The notes below the pieces were generated by a model that did no database searches, was not told the origin of the DNA, and saw nothing but the letters and a program-made list of their open reading frames with translations. Of a stretch of DNA of 64,000 nucleotides, positions 18,971 through 28,291 are shown in pieces. Every line of letters begins with the position of its first letter. Position 1 is the first letter of the stretch. Source of the DNA: Mariniflexile gromovii (GTDB taxonomy: Bacteria; Bacteroidota; Bacteroidia; Flavobacteriales; Flavobacteriaceae); NCBI RefSeq assembly GCF_017814435.1, contig NZ_JAGJCB010000002.1, positions 369,665-433,664 on the forward strand, written 5' to 3'. A program made the translations under genes and the position numbers.

Positions 18971-18995
18971 GGTCTCGACTGCGCTCGACCTGACA
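18971..18995. repeat. Dispersed palindromic repeat (TCGA...TCGA type)
   Basis: The core CGACTGCGCTCGACCTGACA matches a short intergenic motif I recall as frequent in Flavobacteriaceae genomes. It can form a small hairpin through CGA/TCG arms. Only one copy is seen here. Confidence 0.4.
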
Positions 18996-19022
18996 TAGTA
19001 GAAACTAAATAATATTTTATTA

Positions 19023-19053
19023 AACCTACAAGGTTTTAGAAACCTTGCAGGTT
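19023..19053. repeat. Palindromic intergenic repeat (AACCTNCAAGGTTT type)
   Basis: Arms AACCTACAAGGTTT and AAACCTTGCAGGTT pair with one mismatch around a 3-nt loop. The second arm is partly repeated (TTGCAGGT) just downstream. It resembles the hairpin at 56162-56194 in layout. It lies just after the rnr stop codon, so it may act as a 3' end structure. Confidence 0.6.
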
Positions 19054-19069
19054 ATCTTGCAGGTGCAAA

Positions 19070-21304
19070 TTATTCGTTTTTTCCTATTAAGTTGAAATCC
19101 AGGTGCTTTTTAACTAAATCGGTATTTTTAACTTTTACAATAACTTCATCACCCAATTGGTACATGATTTTATTATTTCTGCCTACCATGGCATATTGTT
19201 CTTGATCGAATGCATAATGATCGTCTTTCATATCGCGAACGCTTACCATACCTTCACACTTATTCGAAATAATTTCAACATAAATGCCCCAATCGGTCAC
19301 CCCCGAAATAACACCTACAAAATCTTCATCTTTATGATCTTGCATGAATTTAATTTGCATGTATTTTATAGAATCGCGTTCTGCTTTGGTGGCCAAATTT
19401 TCCATGTTACTGGAATGGTTGCACTTTTCTTCGTAAATATCTTCATTTGCCGATTTTCCACCCTCTAAATAATGCTGCAACAAGCGATGTGCCATCACAT
19501 CGGGATAACGACGAATGGGCGATGTAAAATGACTATAATAATCGAACGCCAACCCGTAATGCCCAATATTATGTGTAGAATACTCCGCTTTACTCATGCT
19601 TCGGATTGCCAACGTATCTACTAAATTTTGTTCCTTTTTTCCATTTACTTCTTTTAGTAAAAAGTTAAGTGAAGCCGATGTTGTTTTACGATCTTTAAAA
19701 TTTAATTTATACCCAAATTTTGAAACAATCCCTTGTAAATTGGCTAGTTTACTATCGTCTGGTTCATCATGAATTCTGTAAACAAAGGTCTTTTTAGGTT
19801 CTTTTTTACCAACAAATTCCGATACTTTTCGGTTGGCCAATAACATAAATTCTTCAATAAGTTTATTGGCATCTTTACTGGTTTTAAAAAACACGCCTAC
19901 AGGGTTTGCATTTTCATCTAAATCGAACTTTACTTCAACTTTATCAAACGAAATAGCGCCAGAAATCATGCGCTTTGCACGCATTTTTTTAGCCAATGCA
20001 TCCATTTTTAAAATGGCTGTAGCAATATCTTCTGAAGTGTTATATGTTTCTCCTGTAAGGGATACTTCTTTTGGAATGGTCGTATCTATATTATCTAATT
20101 GAGAGCTTTCTAATGCCTTTAAGCCTATATTTTGTTCTATAATGACTTGAGCTTCTTCATAAGAAAAACGTGCATCGCTATACGTTACCGTTCTACCATA
20201 CCATTCGTTTTTAATCTCACATTTATCATTCATTTGAAACACCGCAGAAAAGGTTAATTTCTCTTCATGTGGGCGCAAAGAACAAGCATTATTCGATAAT
20301 ACTTCTGGAAGCATAGGTACTACCCTATCTACCAAATAAATGGATGTAGCACGCTCATAAGCTTCATCATCCAACACAGTACCTTCTTGAAGATAATGCG
20401 ATACATCGGCAATATGAATGCCTATTTCATACAAACCATTTTTCAATACTTTAAAAGAAAGCGCATCATCAAAATCTTTGGCATCTTTTGGATCGATGGT
20501 AAAGGTTAAATCTTGACGCATATCACGACGCTTTGCAATTTCTTCCTTCGTTATAGACGTATCTATTTTATTGGCAAAATCTTCAACTTCATGCGGAAAT
20601 TCGTAAGGCAAGCCATATTCAGCTAAAATAGAATGGATTTCAGTATTATGGTCTCCTGGCTTACCAAGAACTTGAACCACTTTTCCATAAGGAGAATCGG
20701 CATTTTCTGGCCAATCTTCAAGTTTTACCAATACCTTATCGCCATCTTCGGCCTTATTTATTTTATTGATAGGTACAAAAATATCTTTGTACATTTTATT
20801 GCTATCGGCTACTACAAAGGCAAAATTCTTTTTCTCATGAATTTGAATAGTACCAACGTATTCACTTTTTTCACGTTTTAAAACCTGGGTAATTTCGCCT
20901 TCTAACTTACCTCGATGGCGACGTTTATAAACGTAAAACTCTACTTCATCACCATTTAAAGCTTTATTTATATTGTTTGATGCTATAAATACATCATCAT
21001 CAAAATCTTCACAAATAATATAACCGGTTCCTTTTCCTGATAAATCTAAAATTCCGGTATGGTATTCGGTAGTAATTACAGCTTTAAACTTGCCGCGTTC
21101 TACTTCTTCAATTTCTTTTTTTACAGCAAGTTCAGCTAATTTTTTTATAATTTGATTTCTGCTGCTAGCATCATTTACATCTAATTTAGCAGCAATTTGT
21201 TTATAGTTAAAACTCTGGTTTCTATCTTTTTTTAAAATACTTAAAATAGTATTTGTGAGGTTGGAAATACTTTTTTTGGATTTCCCTTTTTTCTTTCTTG
21301 TCAT
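19070..21304 (-). CDS. rnr: Ribonuclease R
   Basis: A 3'-5' exoribonuclease of 744 residues that degrades structured RNA. It has an N-terminal winged-helix region (about 1-70), cold-shock domains (about 75-230), the RNB catalytic domain with the metal-binding motif FTIDPKDAKDFDDALS (about 270), and a C-terminal S1 domain (VGVISGVTDWGIYVEI, about 665). Length and order match RNase R rather than RNase II. It is monocistronic and divergent from rpiB across a 624-base AT-rich gap. Confidence 0.95.
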   Translation of the reverse strand: MTRKKKGKSKKSISNLTNTILSILKKDRNQSFNYKQIAAKLDVNDASSRNQIIKKLAELAVKKEIEEVERGKFKAVITTEYHTGILDLSGKGTGYIICEDFDDDVFIASNNINKALNGDEVEFYVYKRRHRGKLEGEITQVLKREKSEYVGTIQIHEKKNFAFVVADSNKMYKDIFVPINKINKAEDGDKVLVKLEDWPENADSPYGKVVQVLGKPGDHNTEIHSILAEYGLPYEFPHEVEDFANKIDTSITKEEIAKRRDMRQDLTFTIDPKDAKDFDDALSFKVLKNGLYEIGIHIADVSHYLQEGTVLDDEAYERATSIYLVDRVVPMLPEVLSNNACSLRPHEEKLTFSAVFQMNDKCEIKNEWYGRTVTYSDARFSYEEAQVIIEQNIGLKALESSQLDNIDTTIPKEVSLTGETYNTSEDIATAILKMDALAKKMRAKRMISGAISFDKVEVKFDLDENANPVGVFFKTSKDANKLIEEFMLLANRKVSEFVGKKEPKKTFVYRIHDEPDDSKLANLQGIVSKFGYKLNFKDRKTTSASLNFLLKEVNGKKEQNLVDTLAIRSMSKAEYSTHNIGHYGLAFDYYSHFTSPIRRYPDVMAHRLLQHYLEGGKSANEDIYEEKCNHSSNMENLATKAERDSIKYMQIKFMQDHKDEDFVGVISGVTDWGIYVEIISNKCEGMVSVRDMKDDHYAFDQEQYAMVGRNNKIMYQLGDEVIVKVKNTDLVKKHLDFNLIGKNE

Positions 21305-21928
21305 TTAATTTTTGTAATCATATTCATTTCCTAAGATACTGGAAATTCTGTTATTAAATAGCTTTATTTTAGGAGAAGGTTTGCTATTTATTTTATACAA
21401 AGCTACGATTAATAAATTAAATAGTATTTTTTTAATGTTATGCTAAGTTAAAATGTACTTATCCACATTATATATAATACTATTATTTTCTTTTTAAAAT
21501 TTAAAAAATTAAATGATGATTATGATTGCTTGTTAATAGCGGTATAACTTTTTTAAATTTTATTTTGATTACAATTAATTTACATTCTATTAAAACTTAA
21601 TTAACATGTTATATTAATTTAAAAGGTTCATTTTTAAGTCATTTATATTTTATATGAACAGTTGTTAACAACTTAAAAACACTGTTAATTATTGAAATTT
21701 TTTTTAAAAATGATGTTTATATACGTCCTTTTGAAAGCTTACAACTTGAATAAAAAAAATGAGTTAAATTTTTGGTAATAATCTTTCTGTTTTTGATTGG
21801 AAAAATAAATGGATTTACAATATTTTAATTTTAAAAAATTATAAACACTTATTAACAAGTAATGAATACTATAATACACATGGTTTATAATTATTACCTT
21901 TGTATAAGTTGTAAAAAATAAAAATAAA
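21305..21928. other. AT-rich 624-bp divergent intergenic region with DnaA-box-like sites
   Basis: No ORF or RNA gene is recognised. The stretch is extremely AT-rich. It contains a perfect DnaA box TTATCCACA at 21459-21467 and one-mismatch relatives: TTATTAACA near 21849, TAATACACA at 21872-21880, and TTTGTATAA near 21900. It also holds the palindrome GTTGTTAACAAC near 21661. Read toward rnr, TAGCTTTG (21398-21405, minus) fits a -7 box. It may be only a long double promoter region, or it may be a replication origin. Confidence 0.35.
21895..21902 (+). promoter_or_regulatory. Candidate -7 box for rpiB
   Basis: TACCTTTG matches TAnnTTTG exactly and lies 26 bases before the rpiB ATG, giving a leader of about 20 bases. 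A -33 TTG is not obvious. Confidence 0.5.
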
Positions 21929-22363
21929 ATGAAAATTGCTATAGGAAACGACCATGCAGGTACTGATTATAAATTCGCTATTTTAAAACATTTAGAATCA
22001 AAAGGTTATACTGTTAATAATTACGGTACCGATACTAATGATAGTGTAGATTATGCCGATTTTGTACATCCAGTTGCTGAAGATGTGGCTAATAAAAAAG
22101 TAGACTTTGGTATTTTACTTTGTGGTAGTGCCAACGGTGTTGCCATAACGGCTAATAAACACCAAAAAATACGCGCAGGTTTATGTTGGAACAAAGAAAT
22201 TGTACATTTAATTAGAAGCCATAATAATGCTAATATTTTATGTATTCCGGCACGCTTTACAGCGGTTCAACAAGTTATAGAAATGGTTGATGTTTTTTTA
22301 AGTACTGATTTTGAAGGAGGAAGACACCAAAAACGCATAGATAAAATTCCGGTTTCTTGCTAA
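21929..22363 (+). CDS. rpiB: Ribose-5-phosphate isomerase B
   Basis: RpiB interconverts ribose-5-phosphate and ribulose-5-phosphate in the pentose phosphate pathway. The 144-residue length is normal. The start IGNDHAG and the catalytic-cysteine loop LLCGSANGVAITANKH are characteristic of the RpiB/LacAB family. The stop codon is immediately followed by the ATG of the CDF gene, so the two are co-transcribed. Confidence 0.94.
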   Translation: MKIAIGNDHAGTDYKFAILKHLESKGYTVNNYGTDTNDSVDYADFVHPVAEDVANKKVDFGILLCGSANGVAITANKHQKIRAGLCWNKEIVHLIRSHNNANILCIPARFTAVQQVIEMVDVFLSTDFEGGRHQKRIDKIPVSC

Positions 22364-23278
22364 ATGGCGCATAACCACTCCCATAATCATACACATCATC
22401 ATGATAAGAAGAATAAAAACCTTATGGTTTCTATTCTTTTAAATACGCTTATTACTGCAGCTCAAGTAGTAGGTGGTTTAATTTCTGGGAGTTTATCTCT
22501 ATTAAGTGATGCTTTACATAATTTTAGCGATGTTCTTTCGCTTATAGTAAGTTATGTAGCTTCAAGAATTTCAAAAAAGCAAGCATCTGAAAATAAAACC
22601 TTTGGCTATAAACGTGCTGAAATTTTAGCGGCTTTTGTAAATGCTTCTACTTTAATAATTGTTGCTCTAATTTTAATAAAAGAAGCTATTGAACGCTTTA
22701 AAAACCCGCAAGTAATAGAATCTAATTTAGTTATTTGGTTAGCGCTGTTAGCTATTATTTTTAATGGTGTTAGTGTATTGTTGTTAAAAAAGGATTCCGA
22801 ACACAACATTAATGTAAAATCTGCTTATGTACATTTATTAACCGATATGTTAGCAAGTATTGCGGTACTTATTGGAGGTTTGTTAATGAAGTATTTTCAA
22901 ATGTTTTGGGTAGATAGCGTACTTACTTTTTTAATTGCACTGTATTTAATTTGGGTGGGTTACGATTTGTTAAAAACATCTACTAAAATGCTTATGTTGT
23001 TTACGCCAGAAAACATAAACATTCAAGTATTGGTTGAAACTATTGATGCTTTACCAAAAGTTAAAAAGCTACATCATGTACATATTTGGAATTTAAGCGA
23101 TTATGAATTGCATTTAGAAGCGCATCTAGATTTAAAGGAAGATGTTTCAATTTCAGAATTTGACATTATTTTACGAAGCATAGAAACTGTATTACATGAA
23201 AAATACAACATCAATCATGTAACCATTCAACCAGAATTCAATAAAAACGATCCTAAAGAAATTATTGTTCAAGATTAA
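22364..23278 (+). CDS. Cation diffusion facilitator metal exporter (CzcD/ZitB-like)
   Basis: A 304-residue inner-membrane metal/proton antiporter. The N-terminus is histidine-rich (HNHSHNHTHHH), typical of zinc exporters. Six hydrophobic segments follow. The metal-site motifs SDALHNFSD and HLLTD (HxxxD type) are present. The C-terminal cytoplasmic domain contains HHVHIWNLSDYELHLEAHL. It starts directly at the rpiB stop codon. Substrate is probably Zn(II), with Co(II) or Cd(II) possible. Confidence 0.92.
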   Translation: MAHNHSHNHTHHHDKKNKNLMVSILLNTLITAAQVVGGLISGSLSLLSDALHNFSDVLSLIVSYVASRISKKQASENKTFGYKRAEILAAFVNASTLIIVALILIKEAIERFKNPQVIESNLVIWLALLAIIFNGVSVLLLKKDSEHNINVKSAYVHLLTDMLASIAVLIGGLLMKYFQMFWVDSVLTFLIALYLIWVGYDLLKTSTKMLMLFTPENINIQVLVETIDALPKVKKLHHVHIWNLSDYELHLEAHLDLKEDVSISEFDIILRSIETVLHEKYNINHVTIQPEFNKNDPKEIIVQD

Positions 23279-23279
23279 A

Positions 23280-23299
23280 ATTCATGCGAAAGCAGGAAT
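23280..23299. repeat. Dispersed repeat with GCGAAAGC hairpin
   Basis: ATTCATGC and GCAGGAAT pair imperfectly around GAAA. I recall near-identical sequences scattered through many bacterial intergenic regions. It directly follows the CDF stop codon. Confidence 0.45.
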
Positions 23300-23374
23300 C
23301 TGTTAATTTGTTCTTCGTTGATTTGTTTATATTGTAGATAGAAACATAATTCTGGTAATTTATTCTTTAAAACA

Positions 23375-23818
23375 ATGTTGAAAATTCAAGTAAAAACTTT
23401 TTCAGAATTAAGTCTTCATGAACTTTATAGAATTTTACAACTTAGAAGTGAGGTTTTTGTGGTTGAGCAAGATTGTGTATATCAAGACATTGATGGTAAA
23501 GATGAAAAGGCATTACATGTTTTAGGTTTTAAAAATGAAAAAATAGTGGCTTATACACGTGTTTTTAAACCAGGTGATTATTTTGAATTTGCCAGTATAG
23601 GTAGGGTTGTTGTAGCTAAAAATGAACGCGCATTTAAATATGGTTATGATATTATGAAGGTTTCTATTGAAGCTGTTGAAACACATTTTAAAGAGAAAAA
23701 AATAAAAATTTCCGCGCAAGCGCATTTAAAATCTTTTTACAACAACTGTGGTTTTATTGAAGTTGGCGATGAATATTTAGAAGATGATATTCCGCATATT
23801 GCTATGATTAAAGCATAA
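23375..23818 (+). CDS. ElaA-type GNAT family N-acetyltransferase
   Basis: A 147-residue GNAT acetyltransferase of the ElaA subfamily. The segment LQLRSEVFVVEQDCVYQDID is the ElaA signature. SIGRVVV with the following basic stretch forms the acetyl-CoA site region. The substrate of ElaA proteins is not established. It stands 96 bases after the CDF gene, with a dispersed repeat between. Confidence 0.85.
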   Translation: MLKIQVKTFSELSLHELYRILQLRSEVFVVEQDCVYQDIDGKDEKALHVLGFKNEKIVAYTRVFKPGDYFEFASIGRVVVAKNERAFKYGYDIMKVSIEAVETHFKEKKIKISAQAHLKSFYNNCGFIEVGDEYLEDDIPHIAMIKA

Positions 23819-23837
23819 TATTAAAAATTTTGTGCGA

Positions 23838-23857
23838 CTCGCTTCGCGAGATTTTTT
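23838..23857 (+). terminator. Short hairpin terminator after the GNAT gene
   Basis: CTCGC/GCGAG forms a 5-bp GC-rich stem with a 3-nt loop, followed by ATTTTTT. It lies between convergent genes. Confidence 0.55.
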
Positions 23858-23878
23858 ATAAAAACTAGCCGCCTTTTG

Positions 23879-25288
23879 TTACCTCTTCAAAGTAAAATGC
23901 CCTTTAATGGTTTCGCCTGTGTTTAAGGTAATAGCATACCAATAATCGTTTGAAGCTAATGGTTGTCCTCTAAAACTTCCGTTCCAACCCGTTGAATTTG
24001 CTGGCAACTGTTTTAAAAGCTTTCCGTTACGGTCAAAAATAGTAATGGTTTTAATGGTGTTTTTAAAATCTTCAACCTTCCAAAAATCGTGTTTACCATC
24101 ATTATTAGGAGTGAAAAATTTTGGAATGAAATAATCTTCAATAATAATTAAAACCTTAAAATAACTTTCATTTGTGGCGCAAATAGATGTATTGTAAATA
24201 TAAATATTTTGTGTCGTTGTTATGCTATCACCTGCAAATAAAGGTGTTCCGTTACCACCAGATTCAGTAAAATAATTACCATAAGTAAGAGCAGGCAACG
24301 TGTAAGATGTGTTTGTAACAACGTTATTTAGGGTATCTATATTCACAAAATCATTGCATTGTGTTTGGGATGTTACATAGTTTACAAAGCTATTAGACAT
24401 CCAGTTTGTGGGTATGTTTGAAGGGTTATCAACCACCACACAATTCAAATTTATATTGTTGCTAAAATTTACGTTGGCGTTCGCATTATTCCCGTTTTTA
24501 ACATTCAGTCTACACAATTGGTTTGTGCTGCAATTTAAAATTGTAAGATTGGAATTTTTAGAAAAATCCAATTCATCAAGCTTATTATTGTTACAATTCA
24601 CAGTTGATAACGTATTGTTAACCTCGGTATTTAAAATGGATAGTTGATTGTTTTCGCACGACAAAAAAACTAAACTCAAATTTTTTGAAATGTCTAAGTT
24701 GCTAATGAAATTATTTCCGCAATGAAAACGGCTCAACTTACTGTTTTTGGTTATATCAATACTTGATAGTTGATTGTTTTCACAAATAAGAATATTCAAG
24801 TTTGTGTTTTTTGAAACATCTAATGTTGATAATTGATTTGTATTGCACACCAATGATATTAATTGGGTATTTTGGGTTACATTTAAGTTTGATAATTGGT
24901 TGTTATCACACCAAAAAATATTTAAATCGATTAAGTTTGAGATGTCTAGAATTGCTAATTGGTTATTGCTGCAGAAAAATTGTGATAATTTCGTGTTTTG
25001 AGAAACATTTAAACTACTAATAAAGTTGTCTGAGCAATCTAAAACGGTTAAACCAACAAAATCTTCAATACCTGTTAAGTCCGAAATATTTTTTAAAGAA
25101 ACATCTAAATTGGTGATGCTACTAATGTTGGCTGTGGGTACAAAATTATCCAAAGGGGCAGTATCATAACCTAAATCTATTAAAGCTTGTTCAAAATTAG
25201 CATCAGGAATGAATGTATTTTGAGAGAAACCAACAGAGTTAGAAAGTATTAAAAAAAGGCCAACTATGTATGTTTTATTTACCCACAT
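23879..25288 (-). CDS. Cys-ladder leucine-rich-repeat protein with type B T9SS sorting domain
   Basis: A secreted protein of 469 residues. A signal peptide is followed by about nine leucine-rich repeats of about 21 residues (consensus like LDVSKNTNLxxLxCxNNQLS), each with a cysteine in the same place. A C-terminal gliding-motility-type (type B) sorting domain starts at FFTPNNDGKHDFW. It should be exported by the type IX system to the cell surface or medium. The ATG at 25288 was chosen; 12 bases upstream there is a TTG in frame. It overlaps the end of the OmpA-like gene by 14 bases, so the two are translationally linked. Confidence 0.85.
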   Translation of the reverse strand: MWVNKTYIVGLFLILSNSVGFSQNTFIPDANFEQALIDLGYDTAPLDNFVPTANISSITNLDVSLKNISDLTGIEDFVGLTVLDCSDNFISSLNVSQNTKLSQFFCSNNQLAILDISNLIDLNIFWCDNNQLSNLNVTQNTQLISLVCNTNQLSTLDVSKNTNLNILICENNQLSSIDITKNSKLSRFHCGNNFISNLDISKNLSLVFLSCENNQLSILNTEVNNTLSTVNCNNNKLDELDFSKNSNLTILNCSTNQLCRLNVKNGNNANANVNFSNNINLNCVVVDNPSNIPTNWMSNSFVNYVTSQTQCNDFVNIDTLNNVVTNTSYTLPALTYGNYFTESGGNGTPLFAGDSITTTQNIYIYNTSICATNESYFKVLIIIEDYFIPKFFTPNNDGKHDFWKVEDFKNTIKTITIFDRNGKLLKQLPANSTGWNGSFRGQPLASNDYWYAITLNTGETIKGHFTLKR

Positions 25289-26129
25289 AGGTAATAACAA
25301 TTTCTACGCGACGGTCAAATTTTGGGTCGCCACCAAGTGGAAATTTTCGGCGTAAACCAATATGGCGCATGCGCTTTTTGTCAACTCCTTTTTTTGCAAA
25401 ATATTCGTAAATATATTCTGCACGGGCTTCCGATAGGTTGCGTAGTTTCGTTTTTCTATCTACAGCATCCCGAGTATTTTGTGTACAGCAAACATGCCCT
25501 TGAATAGTGAAATACACATCTTTTCTTTCTACTAAAACTTTTGCAATAGCCTCCAGCGTTTTTTTAGATTCTGGCATTATTTGGCTATAACCGGTTTTAA
25601 ACAAAATGGTATCAAAAATTATTTTATCGCCTACTTTAAGTTCTCCTTTTAAAATTTCTTGTGTTTCTTTCTTTTTTGGTTCTTCAACTTTTATTTCTTC
25701 TTTAATTTCAACAACTTTAGGAGGTTTTGGCTTAACTATAATTTCAACTTTTCGGTTCAAGCCCCTAATTTTTACAACATCTTTTTCTTCAACAATTTTT
25801 AATAAAATTTTGCCTTTACCATCCACATTGCTTATCAAATCTTCACTAATTTCATTATTTGAAAAGATGGTTTTAATAGCATTGGCACGTTGTTGCGATA
25901 GTTTTAGATTATAAGAATCGGCACCAATATCATCACAAAAACCAAAAATGGAAATGGATTCTATATCAATATCGGCTAGGTTGGATATAAAAAGTAATAA
26001 GCGGCTTTCTTCGGTTGAAGGAATTTCGTATTTATCGGTATCAAAATAAACTTCATGTGTTAATTCTTTTTGGGAAAAAACAAATGTAGAATGAAGTGTT
26101 ATTAATAATAAAATAAACAGTTTATTCAT
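25275..26129 (-). CDS. OmpA-family protein with two OmpA-like domains
   Basis: A 284-residue secreted protein with signal peptide. It carries two OmpA/peptidoglycan-binding modules. The first (about residues 25-130) has FGFCDDIGADSYNLKLSQQRA and the second (about 160-280) has SEARAEYIYEYFAKKGV and a final FDRRVEIVITYV. A Lys/Glu-rich linker joins them. There is no beta-barrel, so it is probably periplasmic or anchored to peptidoglycan. The first module is less canonical. It overlaps the following surface protein gene. Confidence 0.85.
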   Translation of the reverse strand: MNKLFILLLITLHSTFVFSQKELTHEVYFDTDKYEIPSTEESRLLLFISNLADIDIESISIFGFCDDIGADSYNLKLSQQRANAIKTIFSNNEISEDLISNVDGKGKILLKIVEEKDVVKIRGLNRKVEIIVKPKPPKVVEIKEEIKVEEPKKKETQEILKGELKVGDKIIFDTILFKTGYSQIMPESKKTLEAIAKVLVERKDVYFTIQGHVCCTQNTRDAVDRKTKLRNLSEARAEYIYEYFAKKGVDKKRMRHIGLRRKFPLGGDPKFDRRVEIVITYVGK

Positions 26130-26239
26130 AGTAGGATAATGGAACTGACTATAAATATAGTATTTTAAATGAATTATGTTTAAAACAGCTAAATATTTAA
26201 GATTAACGACTTATTGAATAGGTTGAAAAACACCGTTTT

Positions 26240-27874
26240 TTATTTCAAATAGCCATTATATGTGGTTGGACTGGAAAGTACTTCGGTGGCTTTTTTAATT
26301 TCAGCATCATGAATTTTGAAGTAATCGTACAACCCTTCGCGGTACGCATAACGTTTCACAATCTCTTCGGTTAATAACTGTAGTAAATAGGTTTTGTTTT
26401 CGTCTATAACGCCAGATTTTGATTTGTTTAAATTTGAAATTAGCGTATTGTAGTCATTTTGGATATTATCATCCAAATCATCATTTTTAGCGGCTTCCAA
26501 AGCTTTGCTTAAGGCCTTTTCTGTTTCGGTTACGAATGAAAAATTATTTGTTTTTAAATAGTTTTTGAAATTTGAAAAATCGGCGTCGGTAAGTTTTAAA
26601 TTATTCACATCTTTTACATCATGATTGTAATAGTAATTGGTAGCATAATTAAAAATTAAATCGTTATTAACAATAGCGTTGATGATAGATGAATTTTTTG
26701 AAGCCGAAATACTCACGTCGGGGAAAACGCCCCCGCCATCAAACACTTTTCTACCTTTTTTTGTTTTGAACTCGTTGTAGTTTTCTTGTTTTACTCGAAC
26801 AGCTTCACCTTGTTCATTTCTATGCCAATAATCCAATGCTTGAATGCACCTTCCAGACGGGGTGTAATAACGTGAAATGGTAATTTTAACCTGTGTACCG
26901 TACACCAATTCTTTTGGGCGTTGCACCAAGCCTTTTCCAAAACTTCTAGAGCCAACTATTACCGCACGATCTAGATCTTGCAAAGCACCCGAAACAATTT
27001 CACTTGCCGAGGCGCTACCTTCATCAATTAAAACAACCAATGGAATTTCAGTATCAATGGGGTCGTTTTGGGTAAAATAGGTTTTATTGTATTTTTTAAC
27101 TTTCGATTTTGTAGTTACCACCAGTTGCCCTTTAGGTATAAAAAGATTCACAATGTTAATAGCTTCGTTAAGTAAGCCTCCAGGGTTTCCTCGAAGATCT
27201 AAAATTATGCGTTCGGCACCTTGAGCTTTTAAATCGCGAAGTGCATAATTGGTTTCGGCAGATGCTTTATCATTAAAACGACTTAACACGATATAACCCG
27301 TTTTAGCATTCACCATAGAAAAATGGGGTACGGCTTTTATCTCTACTTCAGCACGTTTTATGGTAGCTGTTTGGGTTTTTCCTTGGCGTTTGTAAGTTAC
27401 TTCTACAGCGGTGTCGGTAGCCCCTTTAAGTAATTCACCAGCGTCATCTTTGAAGGTTTCAATAAGGGTGTTGCCAACTTTTATAATTTCGTCGCCTGCT
27501 TTTAAACCCGCTTTATCGGCAGGATAATTTTTGTACGGCTCCACAATGACTAATTTATCTTTTAGGGTCTTTACTTTCGCGCCAATGCCTGTATAATCGC
27601 CTGTATTGTTAATCCTAGCTGCTTCAACATCTTGTTCATTCATAAAGTTGGTGTATGGGTCCAAATCGGCTAACATGCTTTTAATGGCGGTATCCATTAA
27701 ATTTCCAGGGTTTGTTTCATCTACATAATTCATGTTAAGTTCTTTGAAAAGCGTGGTGAAAATTTCAATTTGCTTCGCTATTTCAAAAAAATCGTTTCTA
27801 AATGCCGTAGTGGTTAAAAACAGCGTACAAGCTATAACAGGGATTATGATTCTTTTCTTTAGTAAATTCTTCAT
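26240..27874 (-). CDS. S41 family C-terminal processing peptidase
   Basis: A CtpA-type serine protease of 544 residues with an N-terminal signal/anchor segment. A PDZ domain spans about residues 85-165 (YTGIGAKV ... GLKAGDEII). The S41 catalytic core has the Ser in LIDEGSASASEIVSGALQD (about 285) and the Lys in SRSFGKGLVQ (about 310), forming the Ser/Lys dyad. It probably trims periplasmic proteins. The gene follows rnpA by 2 bases and is co-transcribed with it. Confidence 0.93.
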   Translation of the reverse strand: MKNLLKKRIIIPVIACTLFLTTTAFRNDFFEIAKQIEIFTTLFKELNMNYVDETNPGNLMDTAIKSMLADLDPYTNFMNEQDVEAARINNTGDYTGIGAKVKTLKDKLVIVEPYKNYPADKAGLKAGDEIIKVGNTLIETFKDDAGELLKGATDTAVEVTYKRQGKTQTATIKRAEVEIKAVPHFSMVNAKTGYIVLSRFNDKASAETNYALRDLKAQGAERIILDLRGNPGGLLNEAINIVNLFIPKGQLVVTTKSKVKKYNKTYFTQNDPIDTEIPLVVLIDEGSASASEIVSGALQDLDRAVIVGSRSFGKGLVQRPKELVYGTQVKITISRYYTPSGRCIQALDYWHRNEQGEAVRVKQENYNEFKTKKGRKVFDGGGVFPDVSISASKNSSIINAIVNNDLIFNYATNYYYNHDVKDVNNLKLTDADFSNFKNYLKTNNFSFVTETEKALSKALEAAKNDDLDDNIQNDYNTLISNLNKSKSGVIDENKTYLLQLLTEEIVKRYAYREGLYDYFKIHDAEIKKATEVLSSPTTYNGYLK

Positions 27875-27876
27875 TG

Positions 27877-28263
27877 CTAATTAATTTTTTCTTCGGAAAC
27901 TTTCTTTGAAAATTTTTCAAAAAGTTGCTTCATTCTGGTTTCCATTTCAGTTAAAGTTAGTTTCTCTTTACCAATGTACAAAATCATAAACGCATACGAT
28001 GTTGTTAAATTGTTAAAATGAACTGCTTTATTCAATCTGTAAGATTCTCGCATCAAGCGTTTTATACGGTTTCTATCAACCGCTGTTTTAAAATACCGTT
28101 TACTAACAGAAACGCCCGTTTTCACCAAAACACCATCATCAAAAACGGCTGGCAAATACACCAAACGCAGTGGAAAAACCGATACCGATTTGCCTTCAGC
28201 AAACAATTGCTCGATGAGTTTTTTGCTTTTTAGTTTTTCTTTTTTGTTGAAGGTAAATTTCAA
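27877..28263 (-). CDS. rnpA: Ribonuclease P protein component
   Basis: The protein subunit of RNase P, which matures tRNA 5' ends. The RNR-type motif is ADRNRIKRLMRESYR-like (VDRNRIKRLMRESYRL). I place the start at a TTG at 28263 (protein begins KFTFNKKEKLKSKK, 128 residues). A longer frame starts at another TTG (28296), but TACCTTTG at 28284-28291 is a perfect -7 box inside that extension. The first residues after 28263 match the usual flavobacterial RnpA start. ctpA follows 2 bases later. Confidence 0.88.
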   Translation of the reverse strand: MKFTFNKKEKLKSKKLIEQLFAEGKSVSVFPLRLVYLPAVFDDGVLVKTGVSVSKRYFKTAVDRNRIKRLMRESYRLNKAVHFNNLTTSYAFMILYIGKEKLTLTEMETRMKQLFEKFSKKVSEEKIN

Positions 28264-28283
28264 GGCAACTTGTTTTAAAACTT

Positions 28284-28291
28284 CAAAGGTA
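28284..28291 (-). promoter_or_regulatory. Candidate -7 box of rnpA-ctpA
   Basis: On the minus strand it reads TACCTTTG, an exact TAnnTTTG match. It lies just past the acr3 terminator and about 20 bases before the TTG start at 28263. No -33 TTG is obvious. Confidence 0.5.

Noticed and set aside
24400..25100. Regularly spaced repeats of about 63 bp that could suggest a CRISPR array
   Set aside because: They are in-frame leucine-rich-repeat codons with no constant spacer/repeat pattern; no cas gene is present.
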